In this document: piece by piece, positions 33,806 to 43,664 of the stretch | Position numbering within the stretch: the stretch's first letter is position 1 | Layout of the letters: every line of letters starts with the position of its first letter | Assembly (NCBI GenBank): GCA_023390905.1 | Contig: JAEWBY010000007.1 | Location: forward strand, 1-64,000 | Length of the DNA: 64,000 bases | Direction of reading: 5' to 3' | Source: Pseudomonadota bacterium | GTDB taxonomy: Bacteria; Pseudomonadota; Gammaproteobacteria; Xanthomonadales; Xanthomonadaceae | Position numbers and translations under genes: made by a program | The notes under the pieces: model-generated | Databases searched by the model: none | Seen by the model: the letters and a program-made list of their open reading frames with translations, nothing else | What the model was told of the DNA's origin: nothing

Positions 33806-36675
33806 ATGAAAAATCGTTTCACCGCGCCAGCGCGCAATCGCTTGAGCATCGCCCTGCTCTTGGCACTAGCACCGATTTGCGTGGCAGCCCAAGAGAACAG
33901 CAGTACCGACACCAAGGAACTTGACACCGTCACCGTCACGGGCACTCGCTTGTCCAATCCCAACGTGGTCTCCGCCACGCCGATCAGCGTGCTGACCGCC
34001 GAAGACATCCAGGCCACCGGCGCAATCAACATCGGCGACCTGATGACGACGATGCCGCAGCTCGCCACGACTTACACGATGGGCAATTCCAGCCGTTATA
34101 TCGGCACTGCCGGTGTCGCAATGCAGGATCTGCGCAATCTGGGCGCCAGCCGCACCCTGGTGCTGGTGAATGGCCGTCGCTTCGTGGCCGCATCCGCGGG
34201 TACGTCCTCGGTCGACACCAACATGATCCCCACTGCATGGGTCGAACGGGTCGAGATCATCACGGGCGGCGCATCGGCGGTCTACGGCGCCGATGCCGTT
34301 TCGGGCGTGGTGAATTTCATCCTGAAGAAGCGCTATGAAGGCCTGGATCTGAACGCGCAGATCGGCGACATCGAACACGGCGACTTCAAGACTGGATTCG
34401 TATCAGTGACGGGCGGACACAATTTCGCCGACGACCGCGGCAATTTCGCCCTTTCGCTGGAACACAGCCGCCAGGACATGCTGGATTATTCGGACCGTTA
34501 CGGTACCCAGCAGTATCGTGAAATCCTGACGCCCCGTGGCACCACCGACAAAGTGCTGATGCCCAACGCCGGCGGCTATACCCGTACTTCCGGCGGCACG
34601 TTCACGCTCGGCTCGCTGTACGACATCAACAAGCGCTATGTCTTCGATCCGGACGGCAGTGTGCGTCGTCAGCGCTTTGACGGCATCTGGGACAACGGCG
34701 GCGGCTGCGTTGACTGCGACTATCTGAATTCGAATGTCCAGGGCGTCATGCTGGAACCCAAGTACAGCCGCACGACATTGAGCGGTGCGGGCAGTTTCGA
34801 TCTGAGTGAAAACCATCGTCTGTATGCTGAGATGACCTACAGCGATATCCAGGTCCAGCAACACTTCCAACCCGCGTTCGGCAACTACTGGATTGATCCG
34901 GACAACGCCTATATCCGCAGCGACCTGGCCGCGCTGATGAAAGGCAAGGCGCTCAATGTCCGCCGCTATGACGTGGACGCGGGCTACCGCGGCGAAGACA
35001 CCAGCCGCAAGACCGGTCGTGTCGTATTCGGCGCCGAAGGTGGCTGGGGCGAAAATTGGGACTACGATGCATCGGTGGTCTACGGTCGCACCGATGAGCG
35101 TCGCCGCAATCTGAACAACCGCATCAACGAGCGCTTCTATGCGGGTCTGGATGCAGTCGTCGATCCTGCCAACGGAAATATTGTCTGCCGCTCGCAGATT
35201 GACCCGACATCCGAGAATTCCAACTTCGGTGATGTCATTTCAGCCGACGTTGCGGCTCACTGCGTTCCCTTCAGTATTTTTGGTGAAGGCGCCATTTCCC
35301 CGGAAGCCGCGGAATGGTTCAACACGACCACGTTCACCCGTACCCGGCTCACGCAGTTCGTGGCCAGCGGTTCGATCACCAACAACGCGCTGTCCATATG
35401 CCGGCCGGCGATGCCAGCCTGGCGCTCGGCATGGAATATCGTCGCGAGACCAGCCGCCAGCTCACCGATCCGCTCGATGTTTCCGGACAGACCTTCCTCA
35501 ACGCGATCCCGAGCTCCAGCGGCGCATATGATGTAAGCGAAGTGTTCGGCGAACTCGCCATTCCGCTGCTATCGGATCTGCGTTTTGCAAAAGATCTGAG
35601 TTTCAGTGCGGCGTTGCGCGTTTCGGACTACAGCACGGTCGGTCGCACCACCGCATGGCGCTATGGCCTGGACTGGGCTCTGAATGACACTCTGCGTCTG
35701 CGTGGCACGATGTCCAGCGCGGTCCGTGCGCCGAACATCGATGAACTCTTTGGTGGCCAATCGGAGAATTTCTTCGCCATCGGTTCGAGTGACCCGTGCT
35801 CGGCAGTCAACATCAAGAACGGCAAGGATCCGGCCGTACGCGCCGCCAATTGCGCGGCCAGTGGCGTACCGGCGAACTACACACCGGTGTATTCGGGCAC
35901 CGTGCGCGGCCTATCGGGCAGCAATCCCAATCTCACCGCTGAAACAGGTCGCACCTGGACGGTGGGCTTCGTGTTCACGCCCTTCCCCTCGTTCGCCCTG
36001 AACTTCGACTACTGGAACATCAAGCTCAACGACGCCATTTCGGCGCTTTCCGGCCTGGATGTGGTTGAGCGCTGCGTCGACTCGCCGCTGGGCATCAACA
36101 ACGAGTACTGCGCAAACATGACCCGTGATCAAGATCATCTGGTCAGTTTCATCCAGTCCGGAAACATGAATATCTCAGCGACCGAGACCCGTGGCTTCGA
36201 TCTGGGCGCGACTTTCCAGCATGCGCTGGGAGACGGCAAGATCAAGGTCAACGTCAACGCTTCGCACGTTTTTGCCTACACCGACTACCCGTTCCAGGAA
36301 GATCCGGACGAGAGCATCGACTACAACGGGACGAGCGGCTTCCCGAAGTGGAAGGCCACCATCGGAGTGGGCTATACGATCGGCGAATGGGGTTTCGACT
36401 GGACCACGCGCCTGGCTTCGGAAGTGCTTCGTGTGAGCAACGAGTCGTACAACTCCAACCCGACTTCGACCACGCCAATCTATGCCGGTGCGGCGATTTC
36501 CCACGATCTGCGTGCCAGCTACACCTTGCGTGATTCCGGATGGCAGTTCTACGGCGGCATCAACAACGTGTTCGACAATGATGCTCCGGTGAATTACTTC
36601 GGCACCGGTTTCGGTTCGGCGGTGTATGACACCCTGGGTCGACGCTTCTATCTGGGCGCCAAGTACCGCTTCTGA
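33806..36675 (+). pseudogene. TonB-dependent receptor interrupted by a 1-nt frameshift
   Basis: Together the two frames encode a complete receptor of about 956 residues. The first frame has a signal peptide (LLLALAPICVAAQ), TonB box-like LDTVTVTGTRLSNP, a plug with TPISVLTAEDIQATGAINIG and AWVERVEIITGGASAVYGAD, and the first half of the barrel up to about residue 529. At 35391-35395 the frame breaks: SGSITNNAL is followed by SICRPAM..., while the next frame continues HMPAGDASLALGMEYRRE to the proper C-terminal RRFYLGAKYRF. One missing base, for example T in CTG-T(T)C-CAT, restores the frame. The first frame stops at 35536. Either a real inactivating mutation or a sequencing error. The start follows GGAG. 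Confidence 0.85.
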
Positions 36676-36699
36676 TCGCTCGATCCACCGCGTCGAAGA

Positions 36700-36728
36700 G
36701 ACCCCGCCTCACGGCGGGGTCTTTTTTT
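36700..36728 (+). terminator. Rho-independent terminator after the second receptor gene
   Basis: GACCCCGCC-TCAC-GGCGGGGTC followed by TTTTTTT, 24 nt after the stop. It closely resembles the terminator after the first receptor, with another tetraloop. Confidence 0.92.
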
Positions 36729-36873
36729 GCCTTCTTCCATGGAGTCCTCGCTGCTTCACTTCGCTTACACCGCGGCAACCATCCCGGGCACCGGCTTCCA
36801 TACCCCAGCGGATGCGGATATAAAGAGGCCATTCCCGGCGCCTGCCGGGTCCACCAATCCCTGGGAGGGGAAC

Positions 36874-37317
36874 ATGCGCAAGTTTCTGACCGCCGCTCTG
36901 CTGGCTCTGCCGCTGCTCGGCGCTTCGCTGATGGCCCATGCCGCCGACGGCGCGGTCGGCCGCTGGAAAACCATCGACGACAAGACCGGCAAGGTGAAGT
37001 CGATCGTCGAGATCTACCCGACCACCAACGGCTCGCTGGCCGGCAAGGTCGTGGAAGTCCTGCATTCGGATCGCGGCCCGAACCCGGTCTGCGACCAGTG
37101 CTCGGGCGAGCGCAAGGGCAAGCCGGTCAAGGGCATGGTGATCCTCTGGAACCTCAAGCCCGACGGCGCCAACGAATGGGCCGGCGGCACCATCCTGGAT
37201 CCGGCCAATGGCAAGACCTACAAGTCGAAGATGGAACTGCAGGCCGGTGGCCAGAAGCTCGACGTCTCTGGCTGCATCGCCTTCATCTGCCGCGCCCAGA
37301 CCTGGCAGCGCGAATAA
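36874..37317 (+). CDS. DUF2147 periplasmic protein
   Basis: A 147-residue secreted protein: signal peptide MRKFLTAALLALPLLGASLMAHAA (cleaved near residue 24), then a DUF2147 beta-rich domain with VGRWKTIDDKTGKVKSIVEI, GNKPV-like GKPVKGMVILWNLK and ILDPANGKTYKSKMEL, ending DVSGCIAFICRAQTWQR. Two Cys pairs (CDQC and GC...IC) are candidates for disulphides. The function of the family is unknown. The ATG at 36874 follows GGGAGGGG. It is a single-gene unit with a strong terminator directly behind it. Confidence 0.9.
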   Translation: MRKFLTAALLALPLLGASLMAHAADGAVGRWKTIDDKTGKVKSIVEIYPTTNGSLAGKVVEVLHSDRGPNPVCDQCSGERKGKPVKGMVILWNLKPDGANEWAGGTILDPANGKTYKSKMELQAGGQKLDVSGCIAFICRAQTWQRE

Positions 37318-37347
37318 GCGACCGGCCCCACTCCGCACCGCTACAGG

Positions 37348-37380
37348 CGCCTCTTCTCCGGAAGGGGCGTTTTTTTTTTT
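37348..37380 (+). terminator. Rho-independent terminator after the DUF2147 gene
   Basis: CGCCTCTTC-TCCG-GAAGGGGCG forms a 9-bp stem with one G-T pair and is followed by eleven T residues, the longest T-run in the window. Confidence 0.93.
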
Positions 37381-37486
37381 GGCCGAGGCGGGCGCGCGTC
37401 TTCTTCGTGCCTGCCGGCTGCGATGGACCCGTCCGCATACGCACCGATGCGCCCGGCCACCGGCCAGCCCGTGCGCGGCCTCATGC

Positions 37487-37492
37487 GATAAT
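37487..37492 (+). promoter_or_regulatory. -10 hexamer upstream of metG
   Basis: GATAAT in GCGATAATCGCC lies 28 nt before the metG ATG, giving a leader of about 20 nt. No -35 is evident. Confidence 0.4.
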
Positions 37493-37519
37493 CGCCGGCT
37501 TACCGGAATCCGCCACGCC

Positions 37520-39586
37520 ATGACCCGCGCCGCACTCGTCACCACCGCCCTGCCCTACGCCAACGGCCCGCTGCATCTGGGCCATCTGGTCGGTTACATC
37601 CAGGCCGACATCTGGGTTCGTGCCCGTCGCCTGGCCGGCCACACCACGCATTTCGTCTGCGCCGACGACACCCACGGCACGCCGATCATGCTGGCGGCGG
37701 AAAAGGCCGGGGTCAGCCCGGAAGCCTTCATCGCTGAAGTGCAGGCCGGACACGAGCGCGACTTCGCCGCCTTCGGGGTGGCGTTCGATCATTACGACTC
37801 GACCCACTCGGCGATCAACCGCGAACTGACCGAAACCTTCTACGCGCGTCTGGATGCCGGCGGCCACATCGCACGCCGCAACGTGGCGCAGTTCTACGAC
37901 GCGGCCAAGGGCATGTTCCTGCCCGATCGCTACATCAAGGGCACGTGCCCCAACTGCGGCACGCCGGATCAGTACGGCGACAACTGCGAAGTCTGCGGCG
38001 CCACCTACGCGCCGACCGATCTGAAGGAACCGCGCTCGGTGCTGTCCGGCACCACGCCGGAAGTGCGCGACTCCGAGCATTTTTTCTTCGAGGTGGGCCG
38101 TTTCGAATCCTTCCTGCGCGACTGGCTGGCGCGCGATGTCGCGTTGCCCGGCGTGAAAGCCAAGCTGATGGAATGGCTTGATGCCGAAGGTGGCCTGCGC
38201 GCATGGGACATCTCGCGCGACGCGCCGTATTTCGGTTTCGAGATCCCGGGTGCACCGGGCAAGTACTTCTACGTCTGGCTCGATGCGCCGATCGGTTACC
38301 TGAGCAGCTTCAAGGCCTTGTGCCAGCGCGAGCAGATCGATTTCGACGCCTTCCTGCATGCCGGCAGCGACGCTGAACTCCACCATTTCATCGGCAAGGA
38401 CATCGTCAATTTCCACGGCCTCTTCTGGCCTGCCGTGTTGAACGGTGCGGGCCTGCGCGCGCCGACGCGACTGCACGTCAACGGGTACCTGACCGTCGAT
38501 GGCGCGAAGATGTCCAAGTCGCGCGGGACCTTCGTCATGGCGCGCACCTATCTGGACGTGGGCCTGGAACCGGAAGCGCTGCGCTATTACTACGCGGCCA
38601 AGTCCTCCGGCGGCGTGGATGATCTGGATCTGAACCTGGGCGATTTCACCGCGCGCGTGAACGCGGATCTGGTCGGCAAGTTCGTCAACCTTGCGAGCCG
38701 TTGCGCCGGTTTCATCGAGAAGCGCTTCGCTGGTCGCCTCGCCGACGCCCTGCCGGATGCGGCGATGTACGCGCGTTTCGTGGCTGCGCTCTCACCGGTG
38801 CGTGATGCCTACGAGCGAAACGATCCCGCCGCCGCGATCCGCCAGATCATGGCGCTCGCCGACGAGGCCAATCGCTACATCGATGACGTGAAGCCGTGGG
38901 TGATCGCCAAGCAGGAGGGCGCCGAGGCGCAACTGCAGTCGGTGTGCACGCAAGGCCTGAATCTGTTCCGCGTGCTGGCTGCCGCGCTCAAGCCGGTGCT
39001 GCCGCGTACCGCCGCCCAGGCCGAAGCGTTCCTCGCCGCACCCGTGCGCGCCTGGCCGGATCTCGATGCGCCGCTGCTCGCGCACGACATCCAGCCCTAC
39101 ACCGCCCTGTTTACCCGCATCGACCCGAAGCTGATTGACGCCATGACCGACGCCTCCAAGGACACCCTGCAATCCACGCCCGCCGCGGCCAGCGCTGCGC
39201 CGGCCGCGAAAGCCGCCACGCCTGCCAGGCCGGAGGCGGCCCAGAGCGAAAACAGCGTGGTCGATATCGCCGACTTCGCCAAACTCGACCTGCGCGTGGG
39301 CAAGGTGCTGGTGTGCGAGTTCGTGGAAGGCTCGGACAAACTGCTGCGCTTCGAGTTGGACGCCGGCGAACTCGGCAAGCGGCAGATCTTTTCTGGCATC
39401 CGCGCCAGCTATGGCGAACCGGAGAAACTGGTCGGCCGCCATGTCGTGTTCATCGCCAACCTCGCGCCGCGCAAGATGCGCTTCGGCATCAGCGAAGGCA
39501 TGATTCTCTCGGCCGGCTTCGACGGCGGCGCACTCGCCTTGCTGGACGTCGACGCCGGCGCGCAGGCCGGCATGCCGGTGCGCTGA
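37520..39586 (+). CDS. metG: Methionyl-tRNA synthetase
   Basis: MetG charges tRNA-Met with methionine. The 688-residue class I enzyme has the HIGH-type motif H19-L-G-H22 in NGPLHLGHLVG, a zinc knuckle CPNCGTPDQYGDNCEVCG, the KMSKS loop (VDGAKMSKSRGTFV), an anticodon-binding helical domain, an Ala/Pro-rich linker (about 555-575) and a C-terminal tRNA-binding OB-fold (IADFAKLDLRVGKV) used for dimerisation. An open frame extends upstream to 37208 but crosses the preceding terminator and was rejected. Confidence 0.98.
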   Translation: MTRAALVTTALPYANGPLHLGHLVGYIQADIWVRARRLAGHTTHFVCADDTHGTPIMLAAEKAGVSPEAFIAEVQAGHERDFAAFGVAFDHYDSTHSAINRELTETFYARLDAGGHIARRNVAQFYDAAKGMFLPDRYIKGTCPNCGTPDQYGDNCEVCGATYAPTDLKEPRSVLSGTTPEVRDSEHFFFEVGRFESFLRDWLARDVALPGVKAKLMEWLDAEGGLRAWDISRDAPYFGFEIPGAPGKYFYVWLDAPIGYLSSFKALCQREQIDFDAFLHAGSDAELHHFIGKDIVNFHGLFWPAVLNGAGLRAPTRLHVNGYLTVDGAKMSKSRGTFVMARTYLDVGLEPEALRYYYAAKSSGGVDDLDLNLGDFTARVNADLVGKFVNLASRCAGFIEKRFAGRLADALPDAAMYARFVAALSPVRDAYERNDPAAAIRQIMALADEANRYIDDVKPWVIAKQEGAEAQLQSVCTQGLNLFRVLAAALKPVLPRTAAQAEAFLAAPVRAWPDLDAPLLAHDIQPYTALFTRIDPKLIDAMTDASKDTLQSTPAAASAAPAAKAATPARPEAAQSENSVVDIADFAKLDLRVGKVLVCEFVEGSDKLLRFELDAGELGKRQIFSGIRASYGEPEKLVGRHVVFIANLAPRKMRFGISEGMILSAGFDGGALALLDVDAGAQAGMPVR

Positions 39587-39642
39587 ATCGCGCGGCGCGG
39601 CGGATGATCCAAACCAGCGCGCGGCTGTTGGCATAAAGATGC

Positions 39643-40074
39643 ATGTCGGATTCTGTTGATCATCCGCTGATCGAGCGCCTGGATCGCCTGCTGCCGCAGA
39701 CGCAATGCGGCCAATGTGGTTATCCGGGCTGCCGGCCCTATGCCGAGGCGATGGCGCGCGGTGAGGCCGCCATCGATCACTGCCCGCCGGGTGGCGATGA
39801 CGGCGCACGCGCACTGGCGCGCCTGCTCGGCACCGCGCCGCTGCCCTACGATCGTGCGCGCGGCCAACACACGACGCCGATCGTGGCGCGCATCATCGAA
39901 CCCGATTGCATCGGCTGCACCAAATGCATCCAGGCATGCCCGGTGGATGCGATCATTGGCGGCGCCAAGCACATGCACGTGGTCATCGATCCACTGTGCA
40001 CCGGCTGCGAGCTCTGCGTGCCGGCCTGTCCGGTCGACTGCATCGTGATGGAACCCGACCGCGATCCGCTGTAG
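39643..40074 (+). CDS. rnfB: RnfB-like ferredoxin, stand-alone
   Basis: A 143-residue Fe-S protein of the RnfB family. It has the [4Fe-4S] Fer4_7-type Fe-S domain with C22, C25, C30 and C47 (TQCGQCGYPGCRPYAEAMA), then two ferredoxin [4Fe-4S] motifs: C89-C92-C95-C99 and C119-C122-C125-C129. The N-terminal membrane helix of E. coli RnfB is missing and no rnfACDGE genes are nearby. It is therefore probably a soluble electron carrier, not part of a complete Rnf pump. The metG-rnfB pairing is one I recall from Xanthomonadaceae. CATAAA 5 nt before the ATG hints at a leaderless mRNA. Confidence 0.88.
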   Translation: MSDSVDHPLIERLDRLLPQTQCGQCGYPGCRPYAEAMARGEAAIDHCPPGGDDGARALARLLGTAPLPYDRARGQHTTPIVARIIEPDCIGCTKCIQACPVDAIIGGAKHMHVVIDPLCTGCELCVPACPVDCIVMEPDRDPL

Positions 40075-40082
40075 CCACCCGC

Positions 40083-40114
40083 GGCGGGCGAAGCGCTTCC
40101 AGCGGCGACCCGCC
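40083..40114. repeat. REP-like hairpin between rnfB and the sulfotransferase gene
   Basis: GGCGGG and CCCGCC enclose GAAGCGCTTC and AGCGGCGACC, a sequence similar to the REP-like units elsewhere in the window. It lies between convergent stops and may help terminate transcription. The C-run and GGCCGGCCGG behind it hold no gene. Confidence 0.45.
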
Positions 40115-40162
40115 CCCCCATCACAACATCAAGCGTCGTCCCGGCCGGCCGGAAAGACCGCT

Positions 40163-41764
40163 CTACGGTGAAACCGAATCCGGCGCCGGCACCTGCACGC
40201 CGCCCGCCTCCAGCAGATCGCACAGCGGTTGCAACTGCCCGGCATAACGACGCCAGCGATGCAGTGAACTGCGATAGATGGGCGAGCGCACCTGCACGGC
40301 GCTCGCGGTCGCCACCGGCGCGGTGTTGCGCTCGAAGTGCAGGCAGGCCTCTTCCCAGGGCAGGCCGCAGAATCCGAGCAGGCGCCGCGTCGTGGCTTCC
40401 TGTGCCTGCACGATGTCCTCGTACGCCACTTCCAGGATGCGGCCGGGCAGCACGTGCCGCCAATGCGTCATCAGACGATCGAACATCAGATAGTAACGGC
40501 CGGTGTCCAGCAGATCGTACGAGTAGTCATAGTTCGGCGACCCCAGATGGAACAACTGGCGGAAATTGCTGAAGCAGCTGTCGACGGGATCACGGCGCAG
40601 GCAGATCAGCCGCGCGCGCGGAAACGCGCGGGCGATGAAGCCGGCATAGAGGAAGTTGTGCGGCAGTTTGTCGACGAAGTGCGGCCGCTGGCCCGTGCCC
40701 GGCCGGGTGCTGCGCAGATACGATTCACCGAGCGCGCGCCAGTCGATGCGTTGAGTCCGCAGATGTTCGACCAGCTCGCGCAGCGAGGACGTGGGCTGTC
40801 GTGCCAGTGCATTCAGCGCGACACCGAAATTGTTGAGCTCGCCTGCCGACTGCACCCGCGAATGCGAAGACAGGATGCGATCCACCAGCGTGGTGCCGGT
40901 GCGTGGCAGGCCGAACACGAAGATCGGTTCCTCGCTGCTGCAACCCTCGGCAGGTGCGGCGGCATCGAGCGGGAAAAAATCGATCAACGACTGGAACATC
41001 GCCTCATCGCGCGCGGAGGCGTAGTCCAGCCGCGAGCGCCATGCCGCCTTGCCGGCCGCCAGATGCGCGAACGCCTGCGGATACTCGCCGAGGTCGTCCA
41101 GTTCCTTTTCCAGCGCCATGTTCAGGCACAACTGGCCTTCGGCATCACCGGCCGCCTGCGCCAGCATCGCGCGCCAGCGCTCGACGTGGTTGTGTTCGCG
41201 TGTCTGCCTGCGCAACTGTGACAGGGAGAGATACGCCTTCCAGTAGCGCGGTTGCAGGCGCAGGCAGGCTTCATAGGCAGCTTCGGCGCCATCGATGTCG
41301 CCGATGAAGGTCAGCGATGCCGCGAGATTGAACCGCAGCCGTGCGTCGCCCGGCATGTGCGATACGCCGCGCGTGAATACTTCGGCGGCGCGCGCGTGCG
41401 CGTTGGCTTGCGTGTAGATCACGCCGAGGATGTCCAGCACCATCGGATCGTCCGGCAATGTCGCCCACGCACGATCGGCCTGGATCAACGCGGCACTCGT
41501 GCGATGGGTCAGCGCAAGCAACCGCCCGAACTGCGCGGCGTAATCCGCACGATCAGGATTCAAGCGCGTGGCCGCCTCCAGATGATCTTCGGCCGCGCGC
41601 AGCTGCCGCAGTTGCAGCGCCGCCACGCCGGCGACGAAACGCACACCCGCGTGCTGCGGATAGCCCTGCGCCAGCGCCGATGACATCCGCCACGCCACGG
41701 CCCAGTCGCGCGCGTTGAGCGCGGCGATCGACTGCCGATAGATCTGGCCCGGATCCTGCGCCAC
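40163..41764 (-). CDS. TPR-repeat sulfotransferase, GTG start
   Basis: A 533-residue two-domain protein. Residues 1 to about 240 are tetratricopeptide-like helices (AAEDHLEAATRLNPDRADYA; AAEVFTRGVSHMPGDARLRF; AEAAYEACLRLQPRYWKAYL). The rest is a PAPS-dependent sulfotransferase: 5'-phosphosulfate loop IFVFGLPRTGTTLVDRIL and 3'-phosphate site ARLICLRRDPVDSCFSNF. The domain order is like bacterial TPR-sulfotransferases related to tyrosylprotein sulfotransferases. The acceptor is unknown. No signal sequence is seen. The GTG at 41764 overlaps the gumN-like stop (TAGTG). An ATG 26 codons in is the alternative. Confidence 0.88.
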   Translation of the reverse strand: MAQDPGQIYRQSIAALNARDWAVAWRMSSALAQGYPQHAGVRFVAGVAALQLRQLRAAEDHLEAATRLNPDRADYAAQFGRLLALTHRTSAALIQADRAWATLPDDPMVLDILGVIYTQANAHARAAEVFTRGVSHMPGDARLRFNLAASLTFIGDIDGAEAAYEACLRLQPRYWKAYLSLSQLRRQTREHNHVERWRAMLAQAAGDAEGQLCLNMALEKELDDLGEYPQAFAHLAAGKAAWRSRLDYASARDEAMFQSLIDFFPLDAAAPAEGCSSEEPIFVFGLPRTGTTLVDRILSSHSRVQSAGELNNFGVALNALARQPTSSLRELVEHLRTQRIDWRALGESYLRSTRPGTGQRPHFVDKLPHNFLYAGFIARAFPRARLICLRRDPVDSCFSNFRQLFHLGSPNYDYSYDLLDTGRYYLMFDRLMTHWRHVLPGRILEVAYEDIVQAQEATTRRLLGFCGLPWEEACLHFERNTAPVATASAVQVRSPIYRSSLHRWRRYAGQLQPLCDLLEAGGVQVPAPDSVSP

Positions 41765-42714
41765 TACTTCGTCCGGCAGGCGGAACAGATGCGTTCCACC
41801 CGGTATCCCCGCGCGCGCAGTTTTTCCACCACGCCATCGCTGCCCAGCAGGTGCAACGCACCCACGACGATCAACGTGTCGTCGTGGCCCGGCGCACGCA
41901 GACGCTGTTCGATCTTCGGCACCCAGGCATCGTTGCGATCGACGTTGATCCGCTGGTAGAGATTGGGGAACTCCTGTTTCAGTTCGCTCGCCATTTCCTC
42001 CCACAGCAGGCGCGCATCGCCATTGCGCCAGGCGACATGGAGCTTCTCGGTCTGCGCCGCGCCCTTGGCCGCTTCCTCCAGAGATTCCTTGAGGAACTGG
42101 CGCTGCTCCAGCGCCTCCATGCCGTCGAGCAGGCGCACCTGATCCTCGACGCGTTCGAGCCCGGAGGTCGGTTTGCCCGTCGCCTTGGCCTGCGCCATGA
42201 AATGCGCATCGAGACCGAGCTTGGGATCCAGGCCCTGGCGCATCATCTCGGTGATGCTGATCGACAGGCCCACGAACCAGGGCTCGAATGCGGCGAGGCT
42301 GTCGATCGGGATGCCGTTCTTTGCGGCCCATGCTTCCAGCATCTGCCAGGTCTGCGGGTCGAGTTCGTCACGCAGGCGGCTGCCATCACGACGCAACGCC
42401 GCCTGCATCATCTGCTTGGTGACCGCGGCCGAATCGATCTGATCCGGCGGCAGTTCGAACATCACCGCCTCGGCATCGGCGAACGCGTCCTCCACATCGC
42501 GCGACAACGGATAGTCCGATGCGCGCAGCAGATGGAAGGAGCCGAGCAGATAGACCGCGTTGTCCTGGTCCGACACCTTCCACAGCAGCGGCACCGGTGC
42601 GGACGGCGCCGGCCTGGGTGTATCGGCCGATGCGGTGAATGCCAGCGTGGCGGCCAGCGCCAGCAACACGCGGCGCAGTCGATTCCATCGGAATGATGTG
42701 GGTTGGCGTTGCAT
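41764..42714 (-). CDS. TraB/GumN-family protein
   Basis: A 316-residue secreted protein with a signal peptide (VLLALAATLAFTASA) and a TraB/GumN domain. Conserved features are the N-terminal YLLGSFHLL with the Gly-x-x-His motif, a mid-protein Glu/Arg-rich region, and GALHLLGSDGVVEKLRARGY near the C-terminus with the second His. TraB/Tiki relatives are proposed metalloproteases, and gumN was named from the Xanthomonas gum region, but the biochemical role is not settled. The ATG at 42714 shares an A with the DUF1684 stop (TGATG). The gene is coupled on both sides. Confidence 0.88.
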   Translation of the reverse strand: MQRQPTSFRWNRLRRVLLALAATLAFTASADTPRPAPSAPVPLLWKVSDQDNAVYLLGSFHLLRASDYPLSRDVEDAFADAEAVMFELPPDQIDSAAVTKQMMQAALRRDGSRLRDELDPQTWQMLEAWAAKNGIPIDSLAAFEPWFVGLSISITEMMRQGLDPKLGLDAHFMAQAKATGKPTSGLERVEDQVRLLDGMEALEQRQFLKESLEEAAKGAAQTEKLHVAWRNGDARLLWEEMASELKQEFPNLYQRINVDRNDAWVPKIEQRLRAPGHDDTLIVVGALHLLGSDGVVEKLRARGYRVERICSACRTK

Positions 42715-43664
42715 CAACGGGCTCGTGACGTGGGCGTATAGATTTTCTCACCGGCGGTGACGGCAAGGTCGAGGCGGTTTTCCGGCGGCGGCAACGGGCA
42801 GGTGGCGAACGGCGTGAATGCGCACGGCGGGTTGTAGGCCTGGTTGAAGTCCAGCGTCACCATCCCGTTCACCGGTGCGGCGACATCGAGGAACCGGCCC
42901 GCCGGATAGCTGCCGTGGCCGCTGGTGCGATCGGCGAACACGAAGAACAGCGCGCCGTCCGGCGCGCCGATGGCTTCCATCCGGTAGCGCTGGCCGCCGT
43001 GTTCGAATTCGACCGCGCCCGGATTCGGCGTTGGCGTGGTCACGCCGATGATGTCCACGATCGGCAATGTCCGGCCCGCCGGGTGCGCGATGAAGCGCGC
43101 CTGCACGCGCCAGTCCGGATCCGCATTCCAGTAGTCCAGTCCATGGAACTGCACGCGGCTGGGCGCGTCGGCGTGCTTGATGCGCAGATAGTGATCACCG
43201 CCGCGTTCGATCACGGTCAGCAGTCCCTTGCCTTCGTCGAAGGCGATCACACCCGGCTGCGGCTGGCGATCGTCCGGCAGTTCGATCCTGCCTTTCAGCG
43301 GCTCGCCGTTGATGGTCAGCGCCAGACCGGGTTCGGGCGTGAAGTACACGTGCGCGTCCTGTTCGGACACCATGCCGAGCCGCTCCGGCCCCGCCGCGAT
43401 CCGGATGCCGCTGCCTGGACTGCTGCCGATGTAGTGCGCCTTGAGCTGCAATCGGTGCAGGCCGATCAGGCTGGTCCAGCCATCAGGCTTCAGCAGTTCC
43501 TCTCGACGCTGCGCACGCCACTGTTCCTGCGCCGCGAGGAAGTTCGCATCGATTTTTTCCACGGGCCTGCGCGCGGCTTCATCCTGCCCGCATCCGCTGA
43601 TCGCCAGGATGCCCAGCACGATCAGGGACGCAATCGTGCGCCGGCCCTGTTGCATCATCCCCAT
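42714..43664 (-). CDS. DUF1684 lipoprotein
   Basis: A 316-residue protein with a lipoprotein signal (LIVLGILAISGC, lipidated Cys near 25), then a DUF1684 domain: PDGWTSLIGLHRLQ, TPEPGLALTING, a conserved YWNADPDWRVQARF, and the C-terminal GMVTLDFNQAYNPPCAFTPF followed by CPLPPPENRLDLAVTAGEK. The domain function is unknown. I chose the ATG at 43664 because GGAG precedes it at 5 nt; two further ATGs lie within 9 nt. It overlaps the end of mutL by 10 nt. Confidence 0.87.
   Translation of the reverse strand: MGMMQQGRRTIASLIVLGILAISGCGQDEAARRPVEKIDANFLAAQEQWRAQRREELLKPDGWTSLIGLHRLQLKAHYIGSSPGSGIRIAAGPERLGMVSEQDAHVYFTPEPGLALTINGEPLKGRIELPDDRQPQPGVIAFDEGKGLLTVIERGGDHYLRIKHADAPSRVQFHGLDYWNADPDWRVQARFIAHPAGRTLPIVDIIGVTTPTPNPGAVEFEHGGQRYRMEAIGAPDGALFFVFADRTSGHGSYPAGRFLDVAAPVNGMVTLDFNQAYNPPCAFTPFATCPLPPPENRLDLAVTAGEKIYTPTSRAR

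Noticed and set aside
40163..42331. 722-codon version of the sulfotransferase frame
   Set aside because: The first 190 codons overlap the TraB/GumN gene out of frame and are Arg/Gly-rich. The GTG at 41764 gives the coupled start.
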